5,297 nt of DNA, taken from positions 1 through 5,297 of the forward strand of contig PFUQ01000251.1 in assembly GCA_002790175.1 (NCBI GenBank), given 5' to 3'. Shown here one piece after another: positions 1-5,297 of this stretch. The DNA is from Flavobacteriales bacterium CG_4_9_14_3_um_filter_32_8 (GTDB taxonomy: Bacteria; Bacteroidota; Bacteroidia; Flavobacteriales_E; Vicingaceae). Made by a program: the position numbers and the translations under genes. Numbering within the stretch: the stretch's first letter is position 1; the number at the start of each line of letters is the position of its first letter. A model generated the notes under the pieces. The model was not told where the DNA came from and made no database searches. It saw nothing but the letters and a program-made list of their open reading frames with translations.

Positions 1-55
1 TTAGAAATTGCGAATTATGAGTTACGGATTATGAATTACGAATTATGGGTTTCAC
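1..55. repeat. Degenerate 14-bp tandem repeat (7-bp half-units)
   Basis: About four copies of a 14-base unit with consensus ATTATGAATTACGA lie head to tail. Two good copies occupy 14-27 and 28-41. A weaker copy at 1-13 matches about 10 of 13 bases and is cut by the window edge. A decaying copy starts at 42 (ATTATGGG). Each unit is itself two near-identical heptamers, ATTATGA and ATTACGA, so the array can be read as a heptamer repeat. It is AT-rich, has no open reading frame, and lies upstream of the epimerase promoter. Similar short tandem tracts are, to my knowledge, common between genes in Bacteroidota. No function can be assigned, and the array probably continues to the left of the window. 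Confidence 0.7.
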
Positions 56-75
56 TTTCACCTTTATAGATATTG

Positions 76-106
76 TTTGAAAACTTCAACAGATAACTTA
101 CTTTTA
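76..106 (+). promoter_or_regulatory. Candidate Bacteroidota-type promoter for the epimerase gene
   Basis: TTTG at 76-79 and TACTTTTA at 99-106 are separated by 19 bases. This resembles the Bacteroidota sigma-A consensus, a -33 TTTG and a -7 TAnnTTTG; the -7 box matches 5 of 6 fixed positions. Transcription would begin around 111-113, leaving a leader of only about 12 bases before the ATG at 124. No Shine-Dalgarno sequence is present, as is usual for this phylum. The call rests on motif matching alone in an AT-rich background. Confidence 0.4.
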
Positions 107-123
107 ACCTTTAAACTTAACTG

Positions 124-1224
124 ATGTCTAAAAAAGTAATGATTGTTGTTGGTACTCGCCCCAACTTTATTAAAATTACCCAATTCGAAAAAGAGTTTAA
201 AGCTTATGGCAATGAGTTTGAATATGTCTTAGTACATACCAATCAGCACTACGACGAAAATATGTCGGATATTTTTTTTACGCAGCTCAATTTAAAAGTC
301 CCCGAATACTTAAATGTTGTTCCTGGAACGCCTGCCAATCAAATTGGACAAGCCATTATTGAAATAGAGAAAGCGATTATCAAACATCGACCCGATGCAT
401 TAATTGTTGTTGGTGATGTAAATTCAACATTAGCTGGAGCAATAGCTGGTAACAAAACCAACACCAAATTATATCATTTAGAAAGTGGTTTAAGAAGCTA
501 CGATAATGAAATGCCCGAAGAAATAAATCGCTTAATTACCGATTTGGTGGCTGATGGATTTTTTGTAACCGAGCAGAGTGGTTACGATAATTTAATAAAA
601 GCAGGAAAAACTGAAAATCAAATTCATTTTGTTGGAAATACAATGATAGATACCTTAGTTGCTTTTGATGAAATTATTCAGCAAAATACGGTTTTACAAG
701 AATTGGGAATTAAGGAAAAAAGTTTTGTACTGATGACCATGCACCGACCAAGCAATGTGGATACTAAAGACCGTTTAGAAATTTTACTCCATATTATTGA
801 TAAAGTAGCAGAAAATAGCTTTTTGGTTTTACCCATACATCCACGTACTAAAAACAATTTAATAAAACACGGTTTATATGCTCATCTAGAAAATAATCCT
901 AAAGTAATTATTACTGAAGCCCTAAATTATTTGGCTTTTCAAAAACTAACCAGTGCTTGTAAATATGTGCTAACCGATAGTGGTGGAATTCAAGAAGAAA
1001 CTACGTTTAGACAAATACCTTGTTTAACACTTCGAGATAATACTGAAAGACCATGCACCATAACCATTGGTACTAACGAATTGGTAGAATACAATTACGA
1101 AGCCGTTGCTGAAAAGATTAACCAAATAGAAACTGGAACTTATAAAAAAGGAGCAATTCCTCCCTATTGGGATGGACATTCGACTAAACGAATTGTTGAG
1201 GTATTAAGGAAAGAATTAAACTAA
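124..1224 (+). CDS. wecB: UDP-N-acetylglucosamine 2-epimerase (non-hydrolysing)
   Basis: This cytosolic enzyme of 366 residues, normal for the family, interconverts UDP-GlcNAc and UDP-ManNAc. It supplies ManNAc-type sugars for surface polysaccharides. The fold is the two-Rossmann-domain GT-B type. Visible motifs are the N-terminal GTRPNFIK (10-17), GDVNSTLAG (97-105), HLESGLRS (118-125), PEEINR (131-136), TMHRPSN (205-211), HPRT (239-242), TDSGGIQEE (284-292) and RDNTERP (304-310). By alignment from memory with E. coli WecB, Asp98, Glu120, the PEE glutamate near 132-133 and His207 correspond to the catalytic residues, so the protein looks active. The ATG at 124 places the GTRP motif at the usual distance from the N-terminus. 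The next gene starts 12 bases downstream, suggesting co-transcription. No glycosyltransferase or UDP-ManNAc dehydrogenase gene lies in the window, so the end product is unknown. The symbol wecB (also mnaA) is by family only. Confidence 0.93.
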   Translation: MSKKVMIVVGTRPNFIKITQFEKEFKAYGNEFEYVLVHTNQHYDENMSDIFFTQLNLKVPEYLNVVPGTPANQIGQAIIEIEKAIIKHRPDALIVVGDVNSTLAGAIAGNKTNTKLYHLESGLRSYDNEMPEEINRLITDLVADGFFVTEQSGYDNLIKAGKTENQIHFVGNTMIDTLVAFDEIIQQNTVLQELGIKEKSFVLMTMHRPSNVDTKDRLEILLHIIDKVAENSFLVLPIHPRTKNNLIKHGLYAHLENNPKVIITEALNYLAFQKLTSACKYVLTDSGGIQEETTFRQIPCLTLRDNTERPCTITIGTNELVEYNYEAVAEKINQIETGTYKKGAIPPYWDGHSTKRIVEVLRKELN

Positions 1225-1236
1225 TAAAATGATATA

Positions 1237-1830
1237 ATGATGAGCAACAAAGAAGTGCAATTGGATGAAATGTTGATGAAAGATAATCCACACTATCCAA
1301 TCAATGAACGTATCGGTTTTGGCAGACGTTTTGGTGCTTACATGCTTGATGTCTTAATTGTTATGGTCTGTGGTACAATTGTAGGTCTGTTAATTGGCGA
1401 TCAGCTGTATCCACTTTTTTTCGGAAAACAAATGGGCGAATTTAACCAGCTTTCAGACCAATTAGGAGGGAAGTTTACGAATATTATTCAAAAAATGATG
1501 GAAATAACTTCGGGCATCTCTGTTACAGGACTACTATTATTTATTTTAGAAGGAGCTTTTGGGCAATCGTTTGGTAAATGGGTGCTAAAAATTATCAACA
1601 CTAATGTTGATGGAAATCCTGCTTCGTCTAGCCAACTTTGGTTAAGGTCATTTTTAAAATACGGAGCTTCAATTCTTTCGCTCATTGGCGGATATTCTGG
1701 TATCATCTATATTGGTTGGATAGGCAGCTTGTGGAGTTTTGTTATTTTTATTGGTTTCTTTTTTGTTTTTGCAGATAACAAACAAACCATCCATGATATG
1801 TTAGCCAAAACAGTGGTTTCGAGGAAGTAG
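1237..1830 (+). CDS. RDD family integral membrane protein
   Basis: This 197-residue protein is predicted to lie in the inner membrane. The RDD hallmarks are visible. The first is the Arg-rich entry into helix 1 (RR at 30-31, AYMLD with Asp38). The second is the loop motif GQSFGKWVLKI (109-119), equivalent to the family's GQTPGKxxLxI, followed by a short polar segment. The third is the C-terminal IHDMLAKTVV (185-194). Hydrophobic segments lie near 33-54, 92-107 and 143-178; the last is long enough for two helices. The stretch between helices 1 and 2 (55-90) is polar and amphipathic. RDD proteins are poorly understood; some have been linked to ion transport, and this one's substrate cannot be inferred. 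A second ATG follows at 1240, so the start may be one codon later. The 12-base gap after the epimerase gene suggests an operon, but a functional link to sugar metabolism is not evident. Confidence 0.85.
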   Translation: MMSNKEVQLDEMLMKDNPHYPINERIGFGRRFGAYMLDVLIVMVCGTIVGLLIGDQLYPLFFGKQMGEFNQLSDQLGGKFTNIIQKMMEITSGISVTGLLLFILEGAFGQSFGKWVLKIINTNVDGNPASSSQLWLRSFLKYGASILSLIGGYSGIIYIGWIGSLWSFVIFIGFFFVFADNKQTIHDMLAKTVVSRK

Positions 1831-1887
1831 AATTAATAATTGAAAAGTCTAAATATACTCCTTACAACTTATTCCTTACTCCTTTAT
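1831..1887. other. Tail-to-tail intergenic gap without a clear terminator
   Basis: The RDD gene and the minus-strand AI-2E family gene converge here. The 57 bases contain no stable stem-loop followed by a T-run on either strand. They do contain an 8-base direct repeat, TACTCCTT, at 1856-1863 and 1877-1884, spaced 21 bases apart. Termination may be factor-dependent or occur inside the opposing genes. Confidence 0.5.
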
Positions 1888-2913
1888 TCACTCTATCTTC
1901 CCTTTCTCAGAAAGCATAATGGCAATAGGTTTTGTTTTAGGGAAATAAGAAAAAATAATCACCAAAATTACGGTAATGGGAATACTTAAAATCATTCCTG
2001 TTATTCCCCAAATAGAACCCCAAAAAGATAACGCAAAGATGGTAACAAAAGAACTGATATTTAATGAATTCCCCATGAGTTTAGGTTCTAATAAATTACC
2101 AATGAGTACCAATATTCCTCCAACAAAAAGGAGTACCAAAATGCTTGGCATAAAACTGCCAAACTGAAGCAAACAGTAAATGGCAGGGAAAAGTGTTCCG
2201 ACCAATGAACCAATTACCGGAATAAAATTTAAAATAAAAATTAAGAAAGCCCAAAAAACAGGAGCATCAATTCCAATAATTGATAAAACCACGAAACTCG
2301 CAACTCCAGCGACAACGCTTATTAAAGTTTTTAGCCCAATATAGCTAGCAATAGATTTTTCTATTTTTTCTAAAATATCCGAGAGTTGTTCGTATTGCTC
2401 TTTTTTGGCAACAACTGCTGTTAATTTTGCATTAAAATTTACTTCCTCCAAGAAAATAAATAGGGCATAAATAATGATGATAAAAGCATTGCCTACTAAA
2501 TTGGTTAAGGAAGAAAAAATAGCCGATAATATCATTCCAAAATCAAATTCATTCGAATGAATTTTTGCCGTTTCAATAATATTTATTTTAAAAAGGTCGT
2601 TGGTTTGGTGGATGATGAGGTCAACATTTCCTTGATAGGCAGGGTAGGTATTAGTCAATGTAGTAATGTTGGATAGTAGTATTTTAGAAATAAAACCAAG
2701 AATAGTTATCATGATAAAGGAAATGAAAAGGTTTTTGAACCAAGAGGGGATATACTTTTTAATAAATTTTACTTTATCAAAAACATGTCTCGTTTTTCGA
2801 ACTAAAAACCAAAGTAGTAAGGCAAAAATGAAAGGGATAATTAAATCTTGACCAAATATTAAAGTAACAACAATGGCTATGATTGTAATAAAAAAATAGG
2901 CAGTGTTTTTCAT
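1888..2913 (-). CDS. AI-2E / PerM (UPF0118) family transporter-like membrane protein
   Basis: This polytopic inner-membrane protein has 341 residues, normal for the family. Hydrophobic segments lie near 5-37 (probably two helices), 61-80, 127-155, 195-213, 216-250, 255-272 and 288-324. A more polar region at 81-126 fits the soluble insertion between early helices. Family signatures are YIGLKTLISVVAG (191-203), the ILNFIPVIGSLVG stretch (227-239), and NLLEPKLMGNSLNIS (273-287) followed by the FWGSIWGITGM segment (297-307). Members have been linked to AI-2 export (TqsA), to sodium-proton antiport, and to other small-solute export, so the substrate here is not determined. The ATG at 2911-2913 puts the first helix directly at the N-terminus, as expected. 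The gene lies 60 bases after the pseudouridine synthase on the same strand, with its own candidate -7 element in the gap, so it could be transcribed alone or by read-through. The stop is TGA. Confidence 0.9.
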   Translation of the reverse strand: MKNTAYFFITIIAIVVTLIFGQDLIIPFIFALLLWFLVRKTRHVFDKVKFIKKYIPSWFKNLFISFIMITILGFISKILLSNITTLTNTYPAYQGNVDLIIHQTNDLFKINIIETAKIHSNEFDFGMILSAIFSSLTNLVGNAFIIIIYALFIFLEEVNFNAKLTAVVAKKEQYEQLSDILEKIEKSIASYIGLKTLISVVAGVASFVVLSIIGIDAPVFWAFLIFILNFIPVIGSLVGTLFPAIYCLLQFGSFMPSILVLLFVGGILVLIGNLLEPKLMGNSLNISSFVTIFALSFWGSIWGITGMILSIPITVILVIIFSYFPKTKPIAIMLSEKGKIE

Positions 2914-2945
2914 AACAAATAAAATAAAATGCCGAAATAATTAAA

Positions 2946-2953
2946 CAAATGTA
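2946..2953 (-). promoter_or_regulatory. Candidate -7 element for the AI-2E family gene
   Basis: On the minus strand this reads TACATTTG, a full match to the Bacteroidota -7 consensus TAnnTTTG. It lies 32 bases before the start codon, so transcription would begin near 2939-2941 with a leader of about 26 bases. No TTG or TTTG is found at the expected -33 distance; that position falls on the T-rich end of the upstream gene. The assignment is therefore tentative. Confidence 0.4.
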
Positions 2954-2973
2954 AAGAAAACGCTAAAGAAAAA

Positions 2974-3900
2974 CTATTTGTAATATCGCTGTCTAAAAAG
3001 CATTAAAAAATCTTCAGGAACTTTAGTTTCAAAAGTTATTTCTTGTAAAGTTACTGGATGGATAAAGGTTATTTTCCGTAAATGCAATGCAGCACGTTGA
3101 ATAGGATTGGTTTTAGCTTCGTACTTTTTATCACCAATAACGGGATGTCCGATACTTTTTAATTGGGCTCGCAATTGGTTTTTTAGTGTTGTTTCTTGCC
3201 AAGCTTCTAGCAAAGTGTAAAACTCATTCTTTTTAATGACTTTATAATGTGTAACGGCTTTTTTCCCCTCTTTTGGATTTTTACTAGAATGGACAATCAA
3301 CGCTTTACTTTCTCTGAGGTAAGAAATAATGGTGTCTTCATCTTTTTCTATAGTTCCTTCAGTAACGGCTAAATAAATATTTTTAGGATGTGTTTTTACC
3401 CAACTTGCTTTTAGGTCTTCTTGAGCATTTTTATTTTTTGTAAAAACCATTAACCCAGAGGCTTCTCTGTCTAATCGGTGAACTACAAAAAGTCGAGCAA
3501 CTGGATTATCATTTTGGATGTGACTGGTTACCATTCGGTAGGCAGTTTGTTTTTTTTCTTTTTCAGAACCAACAGATAACAATCCGCTACGTTTGTTAAT
3601 CACAATAATATCATCATCTTCAAAAACAATTTTTATTCCATCGTAATTTTCTTTTTTAAATGGACCATCCCAACTAACGGTAACTTTATCTTCTATTTTC
3701 AGCGGATGGTTGTGCTGCGTAATAATTTCTTTACCCACTTTAATTTGTTGATGGGTTAACATTGCTTTTAGCTTGGTTCGTGTTTTATCTTTTATCGTTT
3801 CGATTAAAAAAGGAAACAATTCGGCTTCTTTAACAATAGTAAAAATACTTTGCCTGTTTTTCTTTCCTTTTATTCCAGGTTTACTAAATTTTTTACTCAT
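2974..3900 (-). CDS. RluA-family RNA pseudouridine synthase with S4-like N-terminus
   Basis: This is a 308-residue cytosolic enzyme predicted to isomerise specific uridines to pseudouridine in rRNA or tRNA. The N-terminus is basic (SKKFSKPGIKGKK). An S4-like RNA-binding region spans about 25-76 (TRTKLKAMLTHQQIKV, then LKIEDKVTV). The catalytic domain spans about 89-300. It carries NKRSGLLSV (102-110) and HRLDREASGL (141-150), whose Asp144 is the expected catalytic aspartate. It also has IGHPVIGDKKY (250-260) and ALHLRKITFIHP (270-281). The family motif usually written RxxQIRxH appears here as LKNQLRAQ (239-246), lacking the first Arg and the final His; the core Gln and Arg remain. Which uridine is modified cannot be told, so no rlu symbol is given. 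The ATG at 3898-3900 gives the full S4-like region. The gene is divergent from mutL and 60 bases upstream of the AI-2E family gene. The stop is TAG. Confidence 0.9.
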   Translation of the reverse strand: MSKKFSKPGIKGKKNRQSIFTIVKEAELFPFLIETIKDKTRTKLKAMLTHQQIKVGKEIITQHNHPLKIEDKVTVSWDGPFKKENYDGIKIVFEDDDIIVINKRSGLLSVGSEKEKKQTAYRMVTSHIQNDNPVARLFVVHRLDREASGLMVFTKNKNAQEDLKASWVKTHPKNIYLAVTEGTIEKDEDTIISYLRESKALIVHSSKNPKEGKKAVTHYKVIKKNEFYTLLEAWQETTLKNQLRAQLKSIGHPVIGDKKYEAKTNPIQRAALHLRKITFIHPVTLQEITFETKVPEDFLMLFRQRYYK

Positions 3901-3919
3901 AGCTAAAAAAGTTTCTTTT

Positions 3920-3950
3920 GCATCAATTCATCCGATGACTTGAATTGTGC
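3920..3950. promoter_or_regulatory. Inverted repeat in the pseudouridine synthase leader
   Basis: CAATTCA at 3924-3930 pairs with TGAATTG at 3941-3947 across a 10-base loop. GCA at 3920-3922 can pair with TGC at 3948-3950 if T3923 is bulged, giving about ten base pairs. It lies between the candidate -7 box (3953-3960) and the minus-strand start codon. It could therefore be an operator at the transcription start or a hairpin at the 5' end of the mRNA. It has no adjoining T-run in the sense expected of a terminator. Its function is unknown. Confidence 0.45.
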
Positions 3951-3952
3951 TG

Positions 3953-3985
3953 CGAAATTAGTGATTTAGAATGAAGTGTTAACAA
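3953..3985 (-). promoter_or_regulatory. Candidate promoter for the pseudouridine synthase gene
   Basis: On the minus strand, TTG (3985-3983) is followed after 22 bases by TAATTTCG (3960-3953). The latter matches 5 of 6 fixed positions of the Bacteroidota -7 consensus TAnnTTTG. The spacing is at the long end of the usual 17-23 range. Transcription would start near 3946-3948, giving a leader of about 46-48 bases that holds the inverted repeat described separately. Confidence 0.4.
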
Positions 3986-3999
3986 TTCTTAATGTTTTG

Positions 4000-4013
4000 A
4001 CAAATTAATTTGT
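4000..4013. promoter_or_regulatory. Perfect 14-bp palindrome between divergent promoters
   Basis: ACAAATTAATTTGT is a perfect dyad with no spacer, and the flanking bases do not extend it. It lies in the 173-base divergent region. It is about 30 bases upstream of the mutL -7 candidate and about 15 bases upstream of the TTG of the opposite promoter. Its size and symmetry would suit a homodimeric regulator, but in AT-rich DNA such a palindrome can occur by chance, and no regulator gene is nearby. Confidence 0.35.
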
Positions 4014-4042
4014 GAATAGTAAAATTACCCTTTTCTTCTTAG

Positions 4043-4050
4043 TAACTTTG
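4043..4050 (+). promoter_or_regulatory. Candidate -7 element for mutL
   Basis: TAACTTTG matches every fixed position of the Bacteroidota -7 consensus TAnnTTTG and lies 23 bases before the mutL ATG. Transcription would begin near 4055-4057, giving a short leader of under 20 bases. No TTG occurs at the usual -33 spacing; the nearest, at 4010-4012, is 30 bases upstream, which is too far. The element is therefore supported only by the -7 match and its position. Confidence 0.45.
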
Positions 4051-4073
4051 AACACTAAATTTTAGTGAGTTTA

Positions 4074-5297
4074 ATGCCTGATATTATTCAATTATTACCC
4101 GATGCTGTTGCTAATCAAATTGCTGCAGGAGAAGTAATTCAACGTCCTGCAAGTGCAGTGAAAGAATTGCTGGAGAATGCGATTGATGCAAATGCAGATA
4201 CCATTTCGTTGGTGATAAAAGATGCTGGAAAGGCATTAATTCAAGTTAATGATAATGGTACCGGAATGTCGGATACCGATGCTCGATTAAGTTTTGAAAG
4301 ACATGCAACTTCAAAAATAAAATGCTCTGACGATTTATTTAAAATTAGCACCAAAGGTTTCAGAGGAGAAGCTTTAGCTTCTATCGCAGCAATTTCTCAA
4401 GTAGAGTTAAAAACCAAAAAAGAGAATTGTGAGTTGGGTACTAAAATTAGTGTGGAAGCAAGTGAGGTAAAAGAGCAAGAGCCTTGCACCACCAGTAAAG
4501 GAACTTCTTTTTCGTTAAAAAATTTATTTTATAATGTTCCTGCCCGAAGAAATTTTTTAAAATCGAATGCCATCGAAATTCGACACATTATTGAGGAGTT
4601 TCAACGGGTAGCTTTGGTTCATGCCGACATTGTTTTTACGATGTATAACAATGGAAACGAAGTGTTCAACCTCAATAAAGGAAGTTTTAGACAACGCATT
4701 GTAGGTGTTTTTGGCAATAAATACAATGAAAAATTAGTGCCTATTAGCGTAACTACTGATGTGGTGAGTGTTGAAGGATTTGTGACTAAGCCTGAGTTTG
4801 CCAAAAAAACAAGGGGTGAACAATATTTCTTTGTAAACGACCGATTTATTAAAAATGCCTACTTAAATCATGCTGTTCAAAATGCTTTTGACCAATTGTT
4901 GAGTAAAGACCAATATCCTTCTTACTTTTTAAAATTAACCATCGACCCTTCAAGAATTGATATCAATATACATCCTACCAAAACGGAAATTAAATTTGAG
5001 GATGAACGTTCTATTTATGCCATTATCAGAACAGCAGTGAAACAAGGATTAGGTAAATTTAATATTTCTCCTACTTTAGATTTTGAACAAGAAAGCTCTT
5101 TTAACATTCCGCTATTAAAAAAAACGGACATCATCAAAGCCCCAATTATCAAAGTAAATCCCAACTACAATCCTTTTGAAACTAAAACGATGGCACCCCC
5201 AGTTCGACAACAATCTACCCAAAATTGGGAATCGTTGTATGAATCGTTTCATAAAGATTCGGAAGAAATAATTCAGCAGAACGAAGAAAAAGAAGAG
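4074..5297 (+). CDS. mutL: DNA mismatch repair protein MutL (3'-truncated by window)
   Basis: The frame stays open from the ATG at 4074 to the last base, giving 408 residues of a protein usually near 600. MutL couples MutS mismatch recognition to strand incision and excision. The GHKL ATPase domain is intact. It shows NQIAAGEV (14-21), RPASAVKELLENAIDA (24-39, with catalytic Glu31 and Mg-binding Asn35 by comparison with E. coli), DNGTGM (60-65), RHATSKI (76-82) and GFRGEALASI (95-104). The transducer half carries LFYNVPARRNFLK (151-163), YFFVNDRFIK (251-260) and DINIHPTKTEIKF (296-308). From about 335 the sequence becomes a low-complexity, finally acidic linker. The C-terminal dimerisation domain lies beyond the window, so whether it has the DQHA endonuclease motif is unknown. 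An in-frame TAA at 4056-4058 limits the start; a GTG at 4065 is possible, but the ATG gives the standard N-terminus. The gene diverges from the pseudouridine synthase. Confidence 0.97.
   Translation, partial: MPDIIQLLPDAVANQIAAGEVIQRPASAVKELLENAIDANADTISLVIKDAGKALIQVNDNGTGMSDTDARLSFERHATSKIKCSDDLFKISTKGFRGEALASIAAISQVELKTKKENCELGTKISVEASEVKEQEPCTTSKGTSFSLKNLFYNVPARRNFLKSNAIEIRHIIEEFQRVALVHADIVFTMYNNGNEVFNLNKGSFRQRIVGVFGNKYNEKLVPISVTTDVVSVEGFVTKPEFAKKTRGEQYFFVNDRFIKNAYLNHAVQNAFDQLLSKDQYPSYFLKLTIDPSRIDINIHPTKTEIKFEDERSIYAIIRTAVKQGLGKFNISPTLDFEQESSFNIPLLKKTDIIKAPIIKVNPNYNPFETKTMAPPVRQQSTQNWESLYESFHKDSEEIIQQNEEKEE

Noticed and set aside
1..55. CRISPR array
   Set aside because: The repeat units are 7 or 14 bases and contiguous with no unique spacers, and there is no cas gene.
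1488..1706. 72-codon minus-strand open frame inside the RDD gene
   Set aside because: It lies entirely antisense to a well-supported coding region, has no recognisable motif and no promoter-like sequence, and is the kind of open frame expected by chance.
1976..2167. 63-codon plus-strand open frame inside the AI-2E family gene
   Set aside because: It is antisense to conserved family motifs of the real gene and its translation resembles no known protein.
2666..2851. 61-codon plus-strand open frame inside the AI-2E family gene
   Set aside because: It is an antisense shadow of the N-terminal membrane segments, with a lysine- and isoleucine-rich composition that follows from the AT-rich complement.
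4619..4804. 61-codon minus-strand open frame inside mutL
   Set aside because: It is antisense to the MutL transducer domain, which is uninterrupted on the plus strand.
4074..5297. MutL as a truncated or broken gene
   Set aside because: The frame is simply open to the last base of the window, with all ATPase motifs intact; the missing C-terminus is a window-edge effect, not a lesion.

Overview
This is an AT-rich chromosomal window of ordinary, mostly housekeeping genes, most likely from a member of the Bacteroidota, probably Flavobacteriia-like. The evidence for that is the low G+C, the absence of Shine-Dalgarno sequences before any of the five genes, and promoter elements of the TTTG / TAnnTTTG type. 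The protein families and their motif variants also fit. This taxonomic reading is an inference; no rRNA or other direct marker is present.

Layout. Positions 1-55 hold a short tandem repeat built on a 7/14-base unit, followed by a candidate promoter. Two plus-strand genes follow as a probable operon with a 12-base gap: a non-hydrolysing UDP-GlcNAc 2-epimerase (124-1224) and an RDD-family membrane protein (1237-1830). A 57-base tail-to-tail gap separates them from two minus-strand genes: an AI-2E/PerM-family membrane protein (1888-2913) and an RluA-family pseudouridine synthase with an S4-like N-terminus (2974-3900). The latter is transcribed first. A 173-base divergent intergenic region (3901-4073) then leads to mutL (4074 to beyond the window end), of which the first 408 codons are present.

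How the genes relate. No single pathway links them: nucleotide-sugar supply (UDP-ManNAc for surface glycans), two membrane proteins of uncertain substrate, RNA modification, and DNA mismatch repair. I see no mobile element, tRNA, CRISPR, toxin-antitoxin or defence locus, and no evidence of an undescribed system. The items most worth a second look are small: the repeat at the left edge, an altered conserved motif in the pseudouridine synthase, and two dyad symmetries in the divergent mutL promoter region. No gene-free stretch exceeds 300 bases.
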